Source of the DNA: Cafeteria roenbergensis
Lineage: Eukaryota; Sar; Bigyra; Bicosoecida; Cafeteriaceae
Length of the DNA: 64,000 nucleotides
NCBI GenBank assembly: GCA_008330645.1
Contig: VLTN01000092.1
Location: 17,553-81,552 of the forward strand
Direction of reading: 5' to 3'
Shown in pieces: positions 42,123-52,402 of the stretch; within the stretch, counting starts at the first letter, position 1, and each line of letters begins with the position of its first letter. A model generated the notes under the pieces. It was not told the origin of the DNA, did no database searches, and was given only the letters and a program-made list of their open reading frames with translations. The translations under genes were made by a program, and so were the position numbers.

Positions 42123-43018
42123 TCACATGACGCAGCAGCCCTCTCCGTCGTGGCGCGGCGGGTACGAGGGCGCAGGCCGCCAGCCGCCCCCCTGGGGTGC
42201 GCCCCTCGCCATCGGATACTGCGCGCTCGACCTCTGGGTGACTCCGGGGCCGTAGCCCCCGCCGCGTGGGAGTGCGGCCACGCGCAAGCCCGTCGAGTGG
42301 TAGCTGGAGCCTGCGCCCCCGTGGCCCGCCGCCCCCCCGCCGGGGGCTCCGCCGTGGTCTTGCGCCACTCGCCTCGCGGCGTCGTATGCGGCACGCTCCG
42401 GGTCTACCCGCGCTGCGCCTGAGCGCGTAGGGAGCTCGGCGCGGCAAAGCGGGCAGGTGTTGCTCGTGCCCAGCCACATGCGGATGCTCTCCTCCAGAAA
42501 CATGTGCTGCGTGAGCGGGGCGAGGGGGGAGCCGGCAAGCCGCAGGCGCAGGTGGCGTGCCGTGGTTGGCGCAGAAGGGGCCACGAGCGCGGCCGCGCGG
42601 TGACAGCGTCGGTGCGCCGCGTCGTTTGCCGGAACATTCCGCGCCAGCAAGCGGGGCTCGCGCGCGGACTCACCCCACAAGGAAGCTTCATCACGCGGTC
42701 GCCCTCTTTCATTGCTTCCGTCGTGATGGGGCACTCGAGGCGCTGGGCCGCGAACGACGCGTCTGCCTCGAAAACCTCGCAAGAAGCCAAGGACGACTCG
42801 GCAGCAGCATTGGACGCCTGAGCCGCGGAGCGCGCCTCCTCCGCCGCCCGGGCCATCTCGGCCCGGAGTTCGGCTGAAGTGCGGACTGTGCCGGAGGTAG
42901 CCCCGATGTGCAGCTCAGCGCCGCAGTGTCCACACGCGATGGTGGAATGCCCCCGCGGTGCGGCCAGGACGGAGCGACAGTGGGTGCAGCGCACCGCCAG
43001 AGTGCCGCTGCTGTACAT
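42123..43018 (-). CDS. Zinc-ribbon / single-zinc RING-like protein with CaaX-type C-terminus
   Basis: Exons 43018-42674 and 42506-42123, phase 0 across a 167-bp intron (GTGAGT...CGCAG). 242 residues. The N-terminus has an LSD1-like zinc ribbon: RCTHCRSVL and IACGHCGAELH (two CxxC pairs). A helical stretch follows (SAELRAEMARAAEEARSAAQ). Next is a RING-like module: ECPITTEAM, KLPCG/HMFLEESIRMWL joined by splicing, and TCPLCRAEL. The second zinc-site ligands C3, H4, C7 and C8 are present, but the first-site positions 2, 5 and 6 are Thr, Leu and Ser, so it can bind only one zinc, as in SP-RING/U-box-type ligases (CPIT also fits SP-RING). The Gly/Ala-rich tail ends EGCCVM, a CaaX box (X=Met favours farnesylation). 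The likely role is a membrane-tethered ubiquitin or SUMO ligase; the start could lie in a further upstream exon. Confidence 0.78.
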
Positions 43019-43341
43019 TGCGAAGCGCCCGAGAGTGAGCTCCTTGCAGCACCGCACACCTCAGTCGGGTGTGCCACGGGGTCGGGCACGTTTTCGGCGC
43101 GCGCGCAGAGCCAGTTTGCAAGGCTTGCCATTTACCCCCCCCCATCCCCCAAAGATGTCGCTTGTTTGTCGCGCGCGCGCGAGCGGGTGGGGAAGAGGAG
43201 TGCGGCAGTTGCGCTGCGGCCAGAGACTGCACTCAGCTCAGGCAGCATGCCCGCACTGCGCAGCTGGGCCGCGCGGACCAGGTGGCCGCGCTGTGACGTG
43301 GGGCTGTGGTCGCTGGCTCTTTTGCTGCCGCCGGGCCAGAG
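43019..43341. other. Intergenic between RING-like and F-box/LRR genes
   Basis: 323 bp between two minus-strand genes, with a C-rich run at about 43133-43148. An additional short 5' exon of the RING-like gene could be here, as an open frame extends to about 43057 without an ATG. Confidence 0.4.
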
Positions 43342-46092
43342 TCAGTGGCCGTGGCCGTTTCCGGCTTCCTCGGCGAACTGCGACACGGCGGCCGAGACCG
43401 TGGACGCTGCGCCCGCGGCCGACTCCATGATCGCGTTGTGCTCCCGCTCCACGGCGAGGTCGCGCTCGTAGTCGTCGTGGGCGTCGGCGTCGCTGCTGCA
43501 GCTCTCGCCGAGCCCCATGCCGGGGGGCGGGAGGGGTCCCACGGGCGCGACGATGGAGCCGGGGGGCGGGCGTACCGGCTCCGGCGGGCCCCACCTCGGC
43601 GGCAAGACGTCGACCACAGCGTCGGGCGTGCCCGCCCGCGCCTCCGCTTCCAGCGCAGCGGCGGCCGCCACCGTGATGGCGACCTCCCCAAGGTCCACCT
43701 CAGCCGGCGCCGTCCCTCCCGCCGCGGCGGCCGCGGCCGCGCTCTCCGCCGCCGCCCCAGCCGCGCCCCCGCACTCTGGCACGGACAAGATGCGCAAGTT
43801 GGGCCACGCCGCCAGCAGCCTGCGAGCCGCCGCCGCCGTGACCGCAGGGTTGGCGCCCAGGTGCGCGTCAGTGATGCACAGGCGGCACGCGGCCGTCTCG
43901 AGGGCGGCAATGCCCTCCGCCGTCAGGGCCTCGCACCCTGCCATGTGGAGGGAGAGCAGTCGCGGGCAGAGCGCTGCCACTGCCTCGGCCGCGCCGTCGC
44001 CCAGAGGCATGCGCACCGCGCCGGCGGAGCGGCCCGACTTGGCCGCGGCGCGCCTGCGGCGGCGAGCCCGCTTCTTGGCCGCCGCCGACACCGGGGCGGT
44101 GGAGGCCGAGGTGGACGGCGCGCTGCAGACACTGGCGGAGGAGCCCACGTGCGAGGAGGCTGCGGCCGCATCCTTCGACTGCGCTGCAGCAGAGGGCGCC
44201 TGGGAGGGCGCCGACGAGCCTGTCCCCTCACCGCCTCCGCCTCCGCCGCCGCCTCGCTTCTTCTTGCGCCTGCGACGGCGCTTTCCGTCCTCGGACCCGG
44301 CAGCGCCGCCGGCATTCCCCGCGCCCCCACCGCCGCCCGACGCCGCGCTGCCGCTGCCGCTGCCGGTACCGGTGCCGCCCGCTGCCGCCCCGGAGGCGGG
44401 CCCGGCCCCCCCAGCCCCGGGCGCGAGCGAGCCCGCGGCCGCGCCCGAGGGCAGGTGCTGCCCGCCGCCCCCCGCCGCGGCGCCCGCGGACTGCACTGCC
44501 GGCATGGCGATCTCGAGCGGCACCGCGTACTCGGACACCGCGGGGAGTGCCTCCGCCACGACGGCGGGCGAGGTGGCCGCGCGAACGGTGGGGCCGTCCA
44601 CGCCGATGAGGAGCGACTCGAGGGTTGAGCCGCACCCGCCCAGGACCGCCGTGACTGCCGCGTCGTTGATGCGGGGGCACATGCGGAGGTCGAGGCGGGT
44701 GAGGGGGGCCCCTGATGCGGAGATGAGGGCCGCGGCGGAGGGCCCGGCGTTGCATCCGGCCAGGCTCAGGGACGTGAGCGTGGGGGCGCAGGCCCGCAGC
44801 GCGAGCTCCACCCCCACGTCGGTGATCCCGGGGTTGCGCGAGAGGTCGAGGGTAGCGAGGCGGGGGCGCGCGGCCGGGAAGAAGGCGAGCGACTGGTCGG
44901 CCACGCCGCAGCCGGCCAGCGTGAGGGAGTGGAGGGAGCGCAGGCGGTGCACCAGGGCGCCGGCGGCTAGGTGCGTGAACCCCACCAGGGGGCTGTCGCT
45001 GAGGTCGAGCGACGTGACGGACGGGCAGGAGGACGCCAGCGCTGCGGCGGACGTGTCGGTGAGGCCGCCGCAGCGACGCACGGTGAGGGCGGTGAGGCCG
45101 AGGCCCTGGGGCGCGAGCTCGTCGACCACGCTGTGGAGGCCAACGCCGTCCACTGCGAGCTGGCGGAGCTGGAGGCAGTCGCTCACGATGGCTGCGAGGC
45201 CGTCGGCGGTCACGCCCGGGCAGCCGAGCAGCGATACGGACTCTAGGGCCTCGCAGGCGTCGGCCAGGCGCTCCACCCCCGTGTTGGTGATGCGCGGCAG
45301 GCGTGCCGCGTCGAGGCGGTGCAGCTGCGAGCAGGCGCTGGCAATGTCCTCGAGCGCCTTGTCGCCGAGCTCGACGCAGCCGCTCACGAGGAGGATGCGC
45401 AGCTCCCTGCAGCCGTAGACCAGCGAGGAGAGGCCCAGCTCCGTCACGCCGGCGGAGCCCTCGCAGTTGAGCATGCGCAGTCGGGGGCAGTGGGTGGCCA
45501 CCGTGCGGAGTGCGATGTCGGAGACGGGGGAGCCGCTGAGGTCCAGCGCGAGCATGTCGCGGCCCGCGGGCACCAGCGCCGCGGCGTGGGAGTCGGTGAA
45601 GCCCGGGCCGCCGAGCTTGACGTAAGCAAGGAAGGGAAGGGCGGAGGCGAGGGCGCGCAGGGCGGCGGGCGGCGCGGAGCAGCGGGAGGCGTCAAGGCGC
45701 GTGAGCTGGTGGCAGCCGGCCAGGGCGGCCAGGCCCACCTCCGTGACGTTGGCGGGGGCGCTGAGCGCTGCAATGGACGCTGGCTCGTCCATGCGGTCCG
45801 GCGGCGGCTCGTCGACGATGAGCACCTCGAGGTTGTGGCAGCGCGCGCCCACCTGCTGCAGCACGGCGTCGCCCACGAAGCAGCCGCGGGTGCTCAAGTC
45901 GTGCATGTCCGCGCCGTGCGCCTCCAGGGCCCACTTCATGAGCGGGGGGACCACGCGGCCAGGCGCCGGGCCCATCACTGCGAAGTCCACCGCGCGCCAG
46001 TTGCGGTCGTCGTCGAGCGCGCGGCGCCACAGCTGCGACACCACGCGGAGCCGCACCCGCTCGTCCAGCGGGAGGAAGGAAAACACGGACAT
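43342..46092 (-). CDS. F-box / leucine-rich repeat protein (FBXL type)
   Basis: 916 residues from the ATG at 46092. The N-terminus (FSFLPLDERVRLRVVSQLWRR) is an F-box, short at its start. At least 15 cysteine-containing-type LRRs follow (for example LRMLNCEGSAGVTELGLSSL, LRILLVSGCVELGDKALEDI, LESVSLLGCPGVTADGLAAI and LATLDLSRNPGITDVGVELA), the LRR-CC kind that end in D/T-GL-A. A low-complexity Ala/Gly/Ser insert (about 560-680) with a KRRRRRKKKRGGGG stretch interrupts the array. A last LRR group and an acidic tail follow. In SCF ubiquitin ligases such proteins bind Skp1 through the F-box and substrate through LRRs. A strong 3' splice signal (poly-C, then CAG at 46114-46112) lies 19 bases upstream of the ATG, so an upstream exon with the rest of the F-box is likely. 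Confidence 0.88.
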   Translation of the reverse strand: MSVFSFLPLDERVRLRVVSQLWRRALDDDRNWRAVDFAVMGPAPGRVVPPLMKWALEAHGADMHDLSTRGCFVGDAVLQQVGARCHNLEVLIVDEPPPDRMDEPASIAALSAPANVTEVGLAALAGCHQLTRLDASRCSAPPAALRALASALPFLAYVKLGGPGFTDSHAAALVPAGRDMLALDLSGSPVSDIALRTVATHCPRLRMLNCEGSAGVTELGLSSLVYGCRELRILLVSGCVELGDKALEDIASACSQLHRLDAARLPRITNTGVERLADACEALESVSLLGCPGVTADGLAAIVSDCLQLRQLAVDGVGLHSVVDELAPQGLGLTALTVRRCGGLTDTSAAALASSCPSVTSLDLSDSPLVGFTHLAAGALVHRLRSLHSLTLAGCGVADQSLAFFPAARPRLATLDLSRNPGITDVGVELALRACAPTLTSLSLAGCNAGPSAAALISASGAPLTRLDLRMCPRINDAAVTAVLGGCGSTLESLLIGVDGPTVRAATSPAVVAEALPAVSEYAVPLEIAMPAVQSAGAAAGGGGQHLPSGAAAGSLAPGAGGAGPASGAAAGGTGTGSGSGSAASGGGGGAGNAGGAAGSEDGKRRRRRKKKRGGGGGGGGEGTGSSAPSQAPSAAAQSKDAAAASSHVGSSASVCSAPSTSASTAPVSAAAKKRARRRRRAAAKSGRSAGAVRMPLGDGAAEAVAALCPRLLSLHMAGCEALTAEGIAALETAACRLCITDAHLGANPAVTAAAARRLLAAWPNLRILSVPECGGAAGAAAESAAAAAAAGGTAPAEVDLGEVAITVAAAAALEAEARAGTPDAVVDVLPPRWGPPEPVRPPPGSIVAPVGPLPPPGMGLGESCSSDADAHDDYERDLAVEREHNAIMESAAGAASTVSAAVSQFAEEAGNGHGH

Positions 46093-47459
46093 GGCACTCC
46101 AGCCACGGGCCCTGCGCGGGGGAGGGGGGGGGGGGGGGCGGGGGTTGCGTGCAGGTGGCGTCGGGGAGCTTCGCGCGTTGGCAGCGGCAAGCGGCGGGAG
46201 CGCAGACGCAGGGCGGGGGAAGCGCAGCCGCGCAAGCCACAGTCCGCCTCCGGGCAGTCGGGGAAGGGCCACAACCACGAAGATGCGCGCGTGCCACACT
46301 CCTGGCTGCGCCGCGTCGTGCTCGCCGGCACCCGCGGCGGCACTGCACTGGCCGCCTTCCCCCTCGCGCCGCGCTCCCCACTCCCCCCCACGTGGCCAAG
46401 CCACGCCATAGACAGCCGGTGCCGGCCGGCTACCAGGCAGGCTCGGCGCGAGCGGGCCTGAGGCCGGCGCTGTCGCAGTGAGAGGGGGCCGCGCGTTGGC
46501 GGAGCTCCCTCGCTCTCGCGTTGCTGCCAGTCCGTGCGCCGCCCCGCCCGCCCAAGGGGCGACCCGGGGTGGAGAGAGCGGCATACGCGTGCCACCGTGC
46601 TCCCTCTCCCGCTCAGGCGGCGTGGGGTGGGCGGGGTGGGGGTGCGGCTCCCCGCAGCGCGGGGAGGCGCCCGGGCAGGCCGGCGGCAAGAGGGAGGACG
46701 GCGCGCGGCGAGCCCCTGCCGCCCCAGGACACGCCGGCTGGCTTGCAGCACGGGCAAGGGCCCGGGGGGCGCGCTTCCAGCTGCCCTCCGCGCCAGGGGG
46801 GGGACAACAGCGCGGGGCGGCGCATGCCGGCGGCGCATAGGGGGGACCTTTGCCTTCCGCTGCCTTTTTGGCCGGGCGGCCCTTGGACTCCGGGTCCGGC
46901 GCAGCGGGAGGACTCACCCAGGAATCCGCAGGCCGCTCGCTGCGCTCCTGCCAAGTGCCAGGGGGGCTGTGCCGCTCCGCGCCTGCTCTGGCCGGCCGGG
47001 AAGCCCACGCCGGCCTCGCATGGGCGGGACGTCAAGGCTGCCACGCGATATTATGACTTCGGGCAACACTGGCTGGCAGAGCCCGCGCGCGCGTCCTCGA
47101 CGCCACGAGCACGAGCGTTTGCTCGCCGGCCACTGCCGAGGCGCCCCGCGAGCCCCGCCCGCCGCGCATCTCGCGGCCTCTCCTCCGCTCGCCGGCTGCA
47201 ACCGCCCGTGGATTGCTTGTGCGCCTGGCAGCCCGTCGCGTCTGCCTCGCCCGCGGCGACCACAGCCGCCGCCCATCCCGCCTCGCAATCCGGCAGCCCC
47301 GCCCAGCCGAGTCCGCTTCCGGCCCACAAAGACCGGCCTCGGGCCTATCTGGTGCACTTCTTTCGTTGGCTTCCCTTAGGGCGCGCCCGGAGAGCTCCCT
47401 GCTCTCTAGACAGCGGAGTTTGAACTCGGGTCGGTCGGCGTTTCCCCCTCCAGGTTGCC
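46093..47459. promoter_or_regulatory. Divergent intergenic region, F-box/LRR and zinc-transporter genes
   Basis: 1367 bp between two divergent genes. It includes a G15 run at 46124-46138 that is the pyrimidine tract of a minus-strand acceptor, so some of this is intron and upstream exon of the F-box gene. The rest should hold both promoters. No recognisable domain was seen in any frame. Confidence 0.5.
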
Positions 47460-49541
47460 ATGCGCAGCACAGCCAGACGAGTGAGCGCCAGGGCAGGCTC
47501 CCGGCTCAGCGCCGCCGCCCCACGCGTGCTGGCACATCCAGCGGCCCGTGCGCTGCCCAGCGCGGCTCCTGGCGTCGCCTGCCGGGTGCACGACTTGCGG
47601 TGCGCGTCGAGCGTGTCTCGCGCGCCGGCGCCCCGCGGGCTGCCGGTCTCGCCCGGCGGGGCAACGCCTTGCCCGGCCGGCTGGTGGGTCAGGTGTCGCG
47701 GCTCGGCCCCCGGCCTGCGGCTGAGCAGCAGCGTTTGCAAGGGCCCGACGGCCCCGAAAGCCGACGAGGGCGAGGCGAGCGACGACGGCAGCAGCGCGCG
47801 GTCCGGCATGGCCAGCGCACGGCCGGGCCCTGGCGCGGCCGCATCGGCTGCCAGCGAGTGGGACGACGATGCGCTCTCGTCCTCCCCAGGCGACGGAATG
47901 AGGTCGGCGAGCCGGCCGCACGAGCCGAGGCAGCAGGCCCAGTCCTCCCCGCGGGACCACCTGATTAGCGAGGACGCCACCCGGCTCGCCGAGCGGATGC
48001 GCAAGGGCTCGCTGGAGCGGGACCGCACCCGCTCCACCCTCTGGAGCGCCCTCGCGGCCAACTCCCTCGCCACCGCTCTCAAGGCGGCCGTGTGGCTGTC
48101 GACGGGCTCGAGCGCCATGTTCGCCGAGACGGTGCACTCCGCAGTGGACACCGCGAACCAGGCTGTGCTCAACCGCGGGCACATCGAGGCCTCCTTCGAG
48201 CCCGACGTGAAGCACCAGTACGGCTACGGCAAGGCGCAGTACGTGTGGGGCCTGGTTAGTGCCATGGGGATCATGTGGATGGGCGCCGGCGTGGCCGTCT
48301 ACAGAGGCATCGAGGCTCTCGCCTCGCCCCCGGTGGAGGCCTTCACCATTCCCATGGCGGCGTGGGGGGCGCTGGGAGCCTCCTTTCTCCTCGACGGGTA
48401 CGTGCTGGTGGGCGCAACCACGGAGCTGGCGCGCCGCGCTGCGGCAGAGCACCCCGAGGCATTCCTCCCCATCCGTGAGATCGCCGGCCGGCGGTACGAC
48501 GAGGACGGGCGCGTGGTCACGGAGGCGAACGCCTCGATGCTGGCCATCGCTGCCGCCACGCCGCGAGTGCTGGCCAGGCGCTTGGGGGCCATCCTGGGGC
48601 ACGTTCGCGCCACCCGCGACACGAGCGTGGCGGCCGTGTTCTTGGAGGACGCGGCTGGGTGCGCGGGCGTCACCATCGCGGCGGCGGGGCTTCTCGCCAC
48701 GCAGGTGACGGGGGACCCCACTTGGGATGCTGTGGCCACGCTCAGCATCGGCGCCCTGCTCGGCGGGGTGGCCATCCAGCTGCTCGAGCGAAACCGCCAG
48801 ATGCTGTTGGGAGAGGCAGTGTCGCCCAAAATGGTGGCTGCGATCACGGCGCTCGTCGCGTCGCGCCCCGCCATCGACGGCGTGCGGGAGGTGCAGAGCC
48901 AGTGGATCAGCCCCGACACGTTCGCGTACAAGGCCGAGGTAGACTTTGACGGCACGGTGCTGGCGGCCAGACTGCTGGACGACTACCAGGGCCTCTTCCT
49001 GGGGGCGGCAGACCTGGAGGCCGAGCTCCCGGTGCTGCTGTCGCTCTACGCGGAGGACGTGACGAGGGCAGTGGAGCGGGAGCTCAAGGCCACCGAGGCG
49101 GACATCCGGAGCCACTACCCCGGCGCAGCGTTCATTGAACTGGAGCCAGACTCTGTGGCCGCGAACGAGCGCATGAGCGACCGCGCCTCCTCGCAAGAGG
49201 GCCAGCGGGGCGAGAGGAGGCAGCTCCTGGCCAGCCTGCTGGCGCAGCAGCAGGCTCGAGCCCTCGCCAGAGGCCCCAGTGCCGAGGGGCAGATGGAGGC
49301 AGCCGAGGAAGAGGCGCGCCTTCGAGAATGGTTCCGCCGGGCAGAGCTGCTCGGCGCCGCGGCAGTGCCCAAGGTGGTAGTCACCCCCGCGCCGACGCAG
49401 GGCGCAAAGCCGGCAGATGCAAACGCTGCGCTTGAGGCAGCGCAGACCCGCGAGGCGCCCACGGCAGACTCAGACAGCCCGGCAACCGATGCAGCGGGCG
49501 AGGCCTCGCAACAGCTCCGCGACGGCGGTGGGCGGCGCTAG
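47460..49541 (+). CDS. SLC30A9: Mitochondrial zinc transporter, ZnT9/SLC30A9 type
   Basis: 693 residues, one exon, ATG 47460. The first ~70 residues are Arg/Ala/Ser-rich with no acidic residues (MRSTARRVSARAGSRLSAAA), a mitochondrial presequence. The cation-efflux domain (about 190-440) follows the SLC30A9 pattern: NSLATALKAAVWLSTGSSAM, ETVHSAVDTANQAVL (the HxxxD metal site), HQYGYGKAQYVWGLVSAMG, MWMGAGVAVYRGIEAL, SFLLDGYVL, VAAVFLEDAAGCAGVTIAA and IGALLGGVAIQLLERNRQMLLGEAV. A cytoplasmic-type C-terminal domain (VREVQSQWISPDTFAYKAEV) and an extended acidic, low-complexity tail finish it. SLC30A9 exports zinc from mitochondria in animals. It converges with the mitochondrial calcium uniporter gene. 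Confidence 0.93.
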   Translation: MRSTARRVSARAGSRLSAAAPRVLAHPAARALPSAAPGVACRVHDLRCASSVSRAPAPRGLPVSPGGATPCPAGWWVRCRGSAPGLRLSSSVCKGPTAPKADEGEASDDGSSARSGMASARPGPGAAASAASEWDDDALSSSPGDGMRSASRPHEPRQQAQSSPRDHLISEDATRLAERMRKGSLERDRTRSTLWSALAANSLATALKAAVWLSTGSSAMFAETVHSAVDTANQAVLNRGHIEASFEPDVKHQYGYGKAQYVWGLVSAMGIMWMGAGVAVYRGIEALASPPVEAFTIPMAAWGALGASFLLDGYVLVGATTELARRAAAEHPEAFLPIREIAGRRYDEDGRVVTEANASMLAIAAATPRVLARRLGAILGHVRATRDTSVAAVFLEDAAGCAGVTIAAAGLLATQVTGDPTWDAVATLSIGALLGGVAIQLLERNRQMLLGEAVSPKMVAAITALVASRPAIDGVREVQSQWISPDTFAYKAEVDFDGTVLAARLLDDYQGLFLGAADLEAELPVLLSLYAEDVTRAVERELKATEADIRSHYPGAAFIELEPDSVAANERMSDRASSQEGQRGERRQLLASLLAQQQARALARGPSAEGQMEAAEEEARLREWFRRAELLGAAAVPKVVVTPAPTQGAKPADANAALEAAQTREAPTADSDSPATDAAGEASQQLRDGGGRR

Positions 49542-49773
49542 GAGCAGCGCGCCTAGCCAGTCGTGGCAGCGGCGGTGCCTCTGGCGGGCACGGCGACACC
49601 GCCAGCGAGTGAAGGGCGGCGCTCCAGCGCGGCTGGCAAGCGCCGCTCGCATTTGGCAAACGTTGAAATGCAGCTGCTGCTCTCCCTGCCGCACCCAACG
49701 CCCACCACACACACACGCAACTGTGCTGCTCGACAAAACAACGCGAACGGGCCTGAGCCGAACCTAGCTTGAA
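49542..49773. other. Convergent intergenic, ZnT9 / MCU
   Basis: 232 bp between the two stop codons, containing both 3' ends and a short CACACACAC tract (about 49707-49715). Confidence 0.5.
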
Positions 49774-51401
49774 TCACTGCCTCACCGCGGGGTCGCCGCT
49801 GCCGTCTGCAGCGACGCCCCGGCCGCCGCGCGAGTGTTTCTCTGCCGCAGCAGTGACAAGGCGGACGAGCGAGGCCGCGCGGCGCACTGCCTCCTCCTCG
49901 TCGGCGCTGGCCGTCTTTCCTGGGCGAAGGTTCGCGGTGCCAGGGAGCGCGGTCACGGACTCCACGGCGTCGTAGTACTGGAGCAGGGACGGGTTGAACT
50001 CCGTGCGCGCGAGGAGCTCCACCTCGGCCTCCTCCGCGGCAACGCGCGCCTCCAGGCGAGCAAGCTCCGTCTCGTAGGCAACGGCCGGGTCGGCTGCGGT
50101 CGCAGTGGCAGCTGCCCCGCGCCCAACGGCCTGGGAGGCGCCCGAGGCCCCCGCCGACGCGTCCAGCGCCTGGGCGCCTTCGGACAGCACCCCGCGGTAG
50201 AGGGACCGCCTGCGCCAGCGCATGACCGTGTCCGCGAAGGAGGAAAACCCGAGCTCCCTGTCTGCCAGCACCCACCACCAATACGCGCCGACGGAGGCGA
50301 CCGCGCCCGTGGCGTAGGTCACGGGCTCCATGATGTCCCAGGAGAGGTAGTCGAAGGCGAGCCACGCGTACACGCCCACGCCAGCGGCCATGCTGGCGAA
50401 GCCGAAGCGGTTGCTCCAAAGCGCCCAGGCGCCCGCCTCCCGCTCAACGAGCGCGCGAGCGGCGCGGCGGTCGGCAAGGCGCGCCCGGTGCCCTGCAAGC
50501 TCCGCCTGCTTCCGCTGCCTCTGCTCCCTCACAAAGGCCTTGTTCGGGCCCTCCAGTCCGAAGTGGCCGTAGAGCGCGTCAAGGGCCTCCTCGGGCTTGA
50601 GGAAAACCACGTCGCGGAGGTGGGGATCAGGGTGGCGGTGGAAGTGAAGCAGCACCCCTGCACGGTGCAGCCCACGCAGCAGATCGCGGCCCTCGTCTGG
50701 GGGCACCCCTGCATCGGCAGCGAGGTTGAGGAATTCGGCGACTCGAATCGTGCGCTCTGGCCGGGCACGCACCGCCTTCGTCACGCGGAGGTACGAGCCG
50801 CGACGAACGACCTCTTCGAGCGTGAGCACGCCCCCCTGAGTGTCCGAGCGAGTGGGGACCCACGGAAGCGGAGACAACCGAATGGTGCGATGATTGCCAA
50901 GCCGAACCAGGAACCCGCCTGAAGCCAAGTCGCCAATCGTTCCGAGCCTGTCTGCTGGGGTGCCGTCGTCGAGCGCAACCTCAGCGCCCTCGAGCCCGGG
51001 CTCGGCCCTGAGCAGCTCCAAAGCCGAGGCAACCGTCGTGTCTGCGACTCACGCGTCGCCATGTGGGAGAGGGGGGAGAGATGGGAGGCAAAGGAGGATG
51101 GTTCGGGGCGGGGAGGGCGAGAGAGCCCGCTGCTGCCGGATCGCGTGCGTTCTTGACGAGCTTGCAACCATCGCCGCAGCTAACCGACTCCTAGAGGGAA
51201 GGAAATGTCCTCGCTGTCGCCTGGCTTCACCCTCAGCCTGAGCACAACCTGCCCTCGTGCGTTGACGTGGAGCGCGCGGCGCTCGACTGCAGCGTCTTGC
51301 TGGTCGGCTAGCTGGCTCGAGCTCCTCGCCGGCACCAGCGGCGACGGGAGCGGGAGGGCACGAATGACACGGTCGCAACTCGAGCGTGCTCTGCGCAGCA
51401 T
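49774..51401 (-). CDS. MCU: Mitochondrial calcium uniporter pore subunit (MCU)
   Basis: Exons 51401-51185 and 51041-49774, codon G|AC across a 143-bp intron with donor GTTAGC (weak) and acceptor CGCAG. 494 residues. Exon 1 gives an N-terminal presequence (MLRRARSSCDRVIRALPLPS) and the start of the MCU N-terminal domain (LHVNARGQVVLRLRVKPGD). The join restores SFPLGVDTTVASALELLRAE. The pore region has TM1 (ASMAAGVGVYAWLAFDYLS), the selectivity motif WDIMEPVTY (about 306-314) and TM2 (ATGAVASVGAYWWWVLADRE), followed by a coiled-coil (ARLEARVAAEEAEVELLART). MCU forms the Ca2+ channel of the inner mitochondrial membrane. Asp and Glu of the DIME motif are present, so the pore should conduct. No MICU or EMRE gene is in the window. 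Confidence 0.95.
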
Positions 51402-52402
51402 CGCGGCCTCCAGAGTGGGCAGGCGCGTCTCAGCATAGTTTTGGGACGCCGGGATGTTGCAGCTGCTGGTTCTGCAGCCACAACCAGCGCGGCAGAGCCA
51501 GGCGCTCGCGTCGCCGTGGTCGGTTGCGGCAAGGCCTGCTCGCTTTCCGGCAGTCAAGCAGCGAGCGGCGGGGCGTCGCGTCAAATGAACGCAGGCTGCC
51601 GCTTTTGGAGGCCATTGCTTGGCGCGTGCGTCAGCATTCCCCCCCGGTGTCCAGGCGTTTCGCGCCAATTCAAGTTTTGGGGTTGTGGAGACTGCTCCGG
51701 CGGTGAAGCGCGCAGAGGCCGGCAAGCCAAGCAGCCGCAAGCATTGCTATCGAGACGCGCTTTCGCCCTTTTCTGGTTGCAACAGGCCACATCGCAACGG
51801 CCAGTCGCGAGCGTGGGTTGTCATGCAACGAGCCAGCTCAAACTCAGCGCGCTGCAAGCAGAGAATGCAATTCGTCGCAGCGCACGGTGAATCCGCGCCA
51901 TGGGTGTCCCCGCGCCGCGCACAGTGGCTTGAGACGTGCAGCGCTGACCCGGCGCGCACAGGGGGCACGGGGCAAAAACGCAGGCGCGCCGCCTGGACTT
52001 CTCGCTCGGCGCAGGCGGCCGTCCCGCCCGCGAGAGGCCTGTCCCGCCCCCCAAATGCACGAGGCTCACGCACGAACTGGGGCAGCCCCCATACCAACGA
52101 GCATGCCCGGCCTGGGAGCCCATGACATGGAGCGGTGTGGCAAGCAGGAGGCAGAAATTAGCTTCCCGGTCAACATTGCAGTGTTGACGTCAGAGGTTCG
52201 ATTTCTCAATGGCGCCGATCAAAGCGAGCAGCGCGAGCGTCAGCCATGCAGCACTTTCTCGCGTGGCTGACGAGCCCAGGCGCGTTCCGCCGCGCAACCC
52301 AACTCCTTCCTCAAGTCCCAGCCCGCTGCGACTGCCTGGTGGCGACAGCTCCGGCTCGCCGTGCATCTCGCTGACAGCAGCTCACCGCTTCAGCGCTATA
52401 CG
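51402..52402. promoter_or_regulatory. Divergent intergenic region, MCU / cadherin-repeat gene
   Basis: 1001 bp between divergent starts (MCU minus 51401, cadherin protein plus 52403). Both promoters and leaders are here. Frames are open in places, but I saw no protein family or repeat. Confidence 0.5.

Noticed and set aside
46093-46917. Extension of the F-box/LRR protein to 46917
   Set aside because: The upstream frame contains a poly-Pro run made by the pyrimidine tract of a splice acceptor and has no protein-like sequence.
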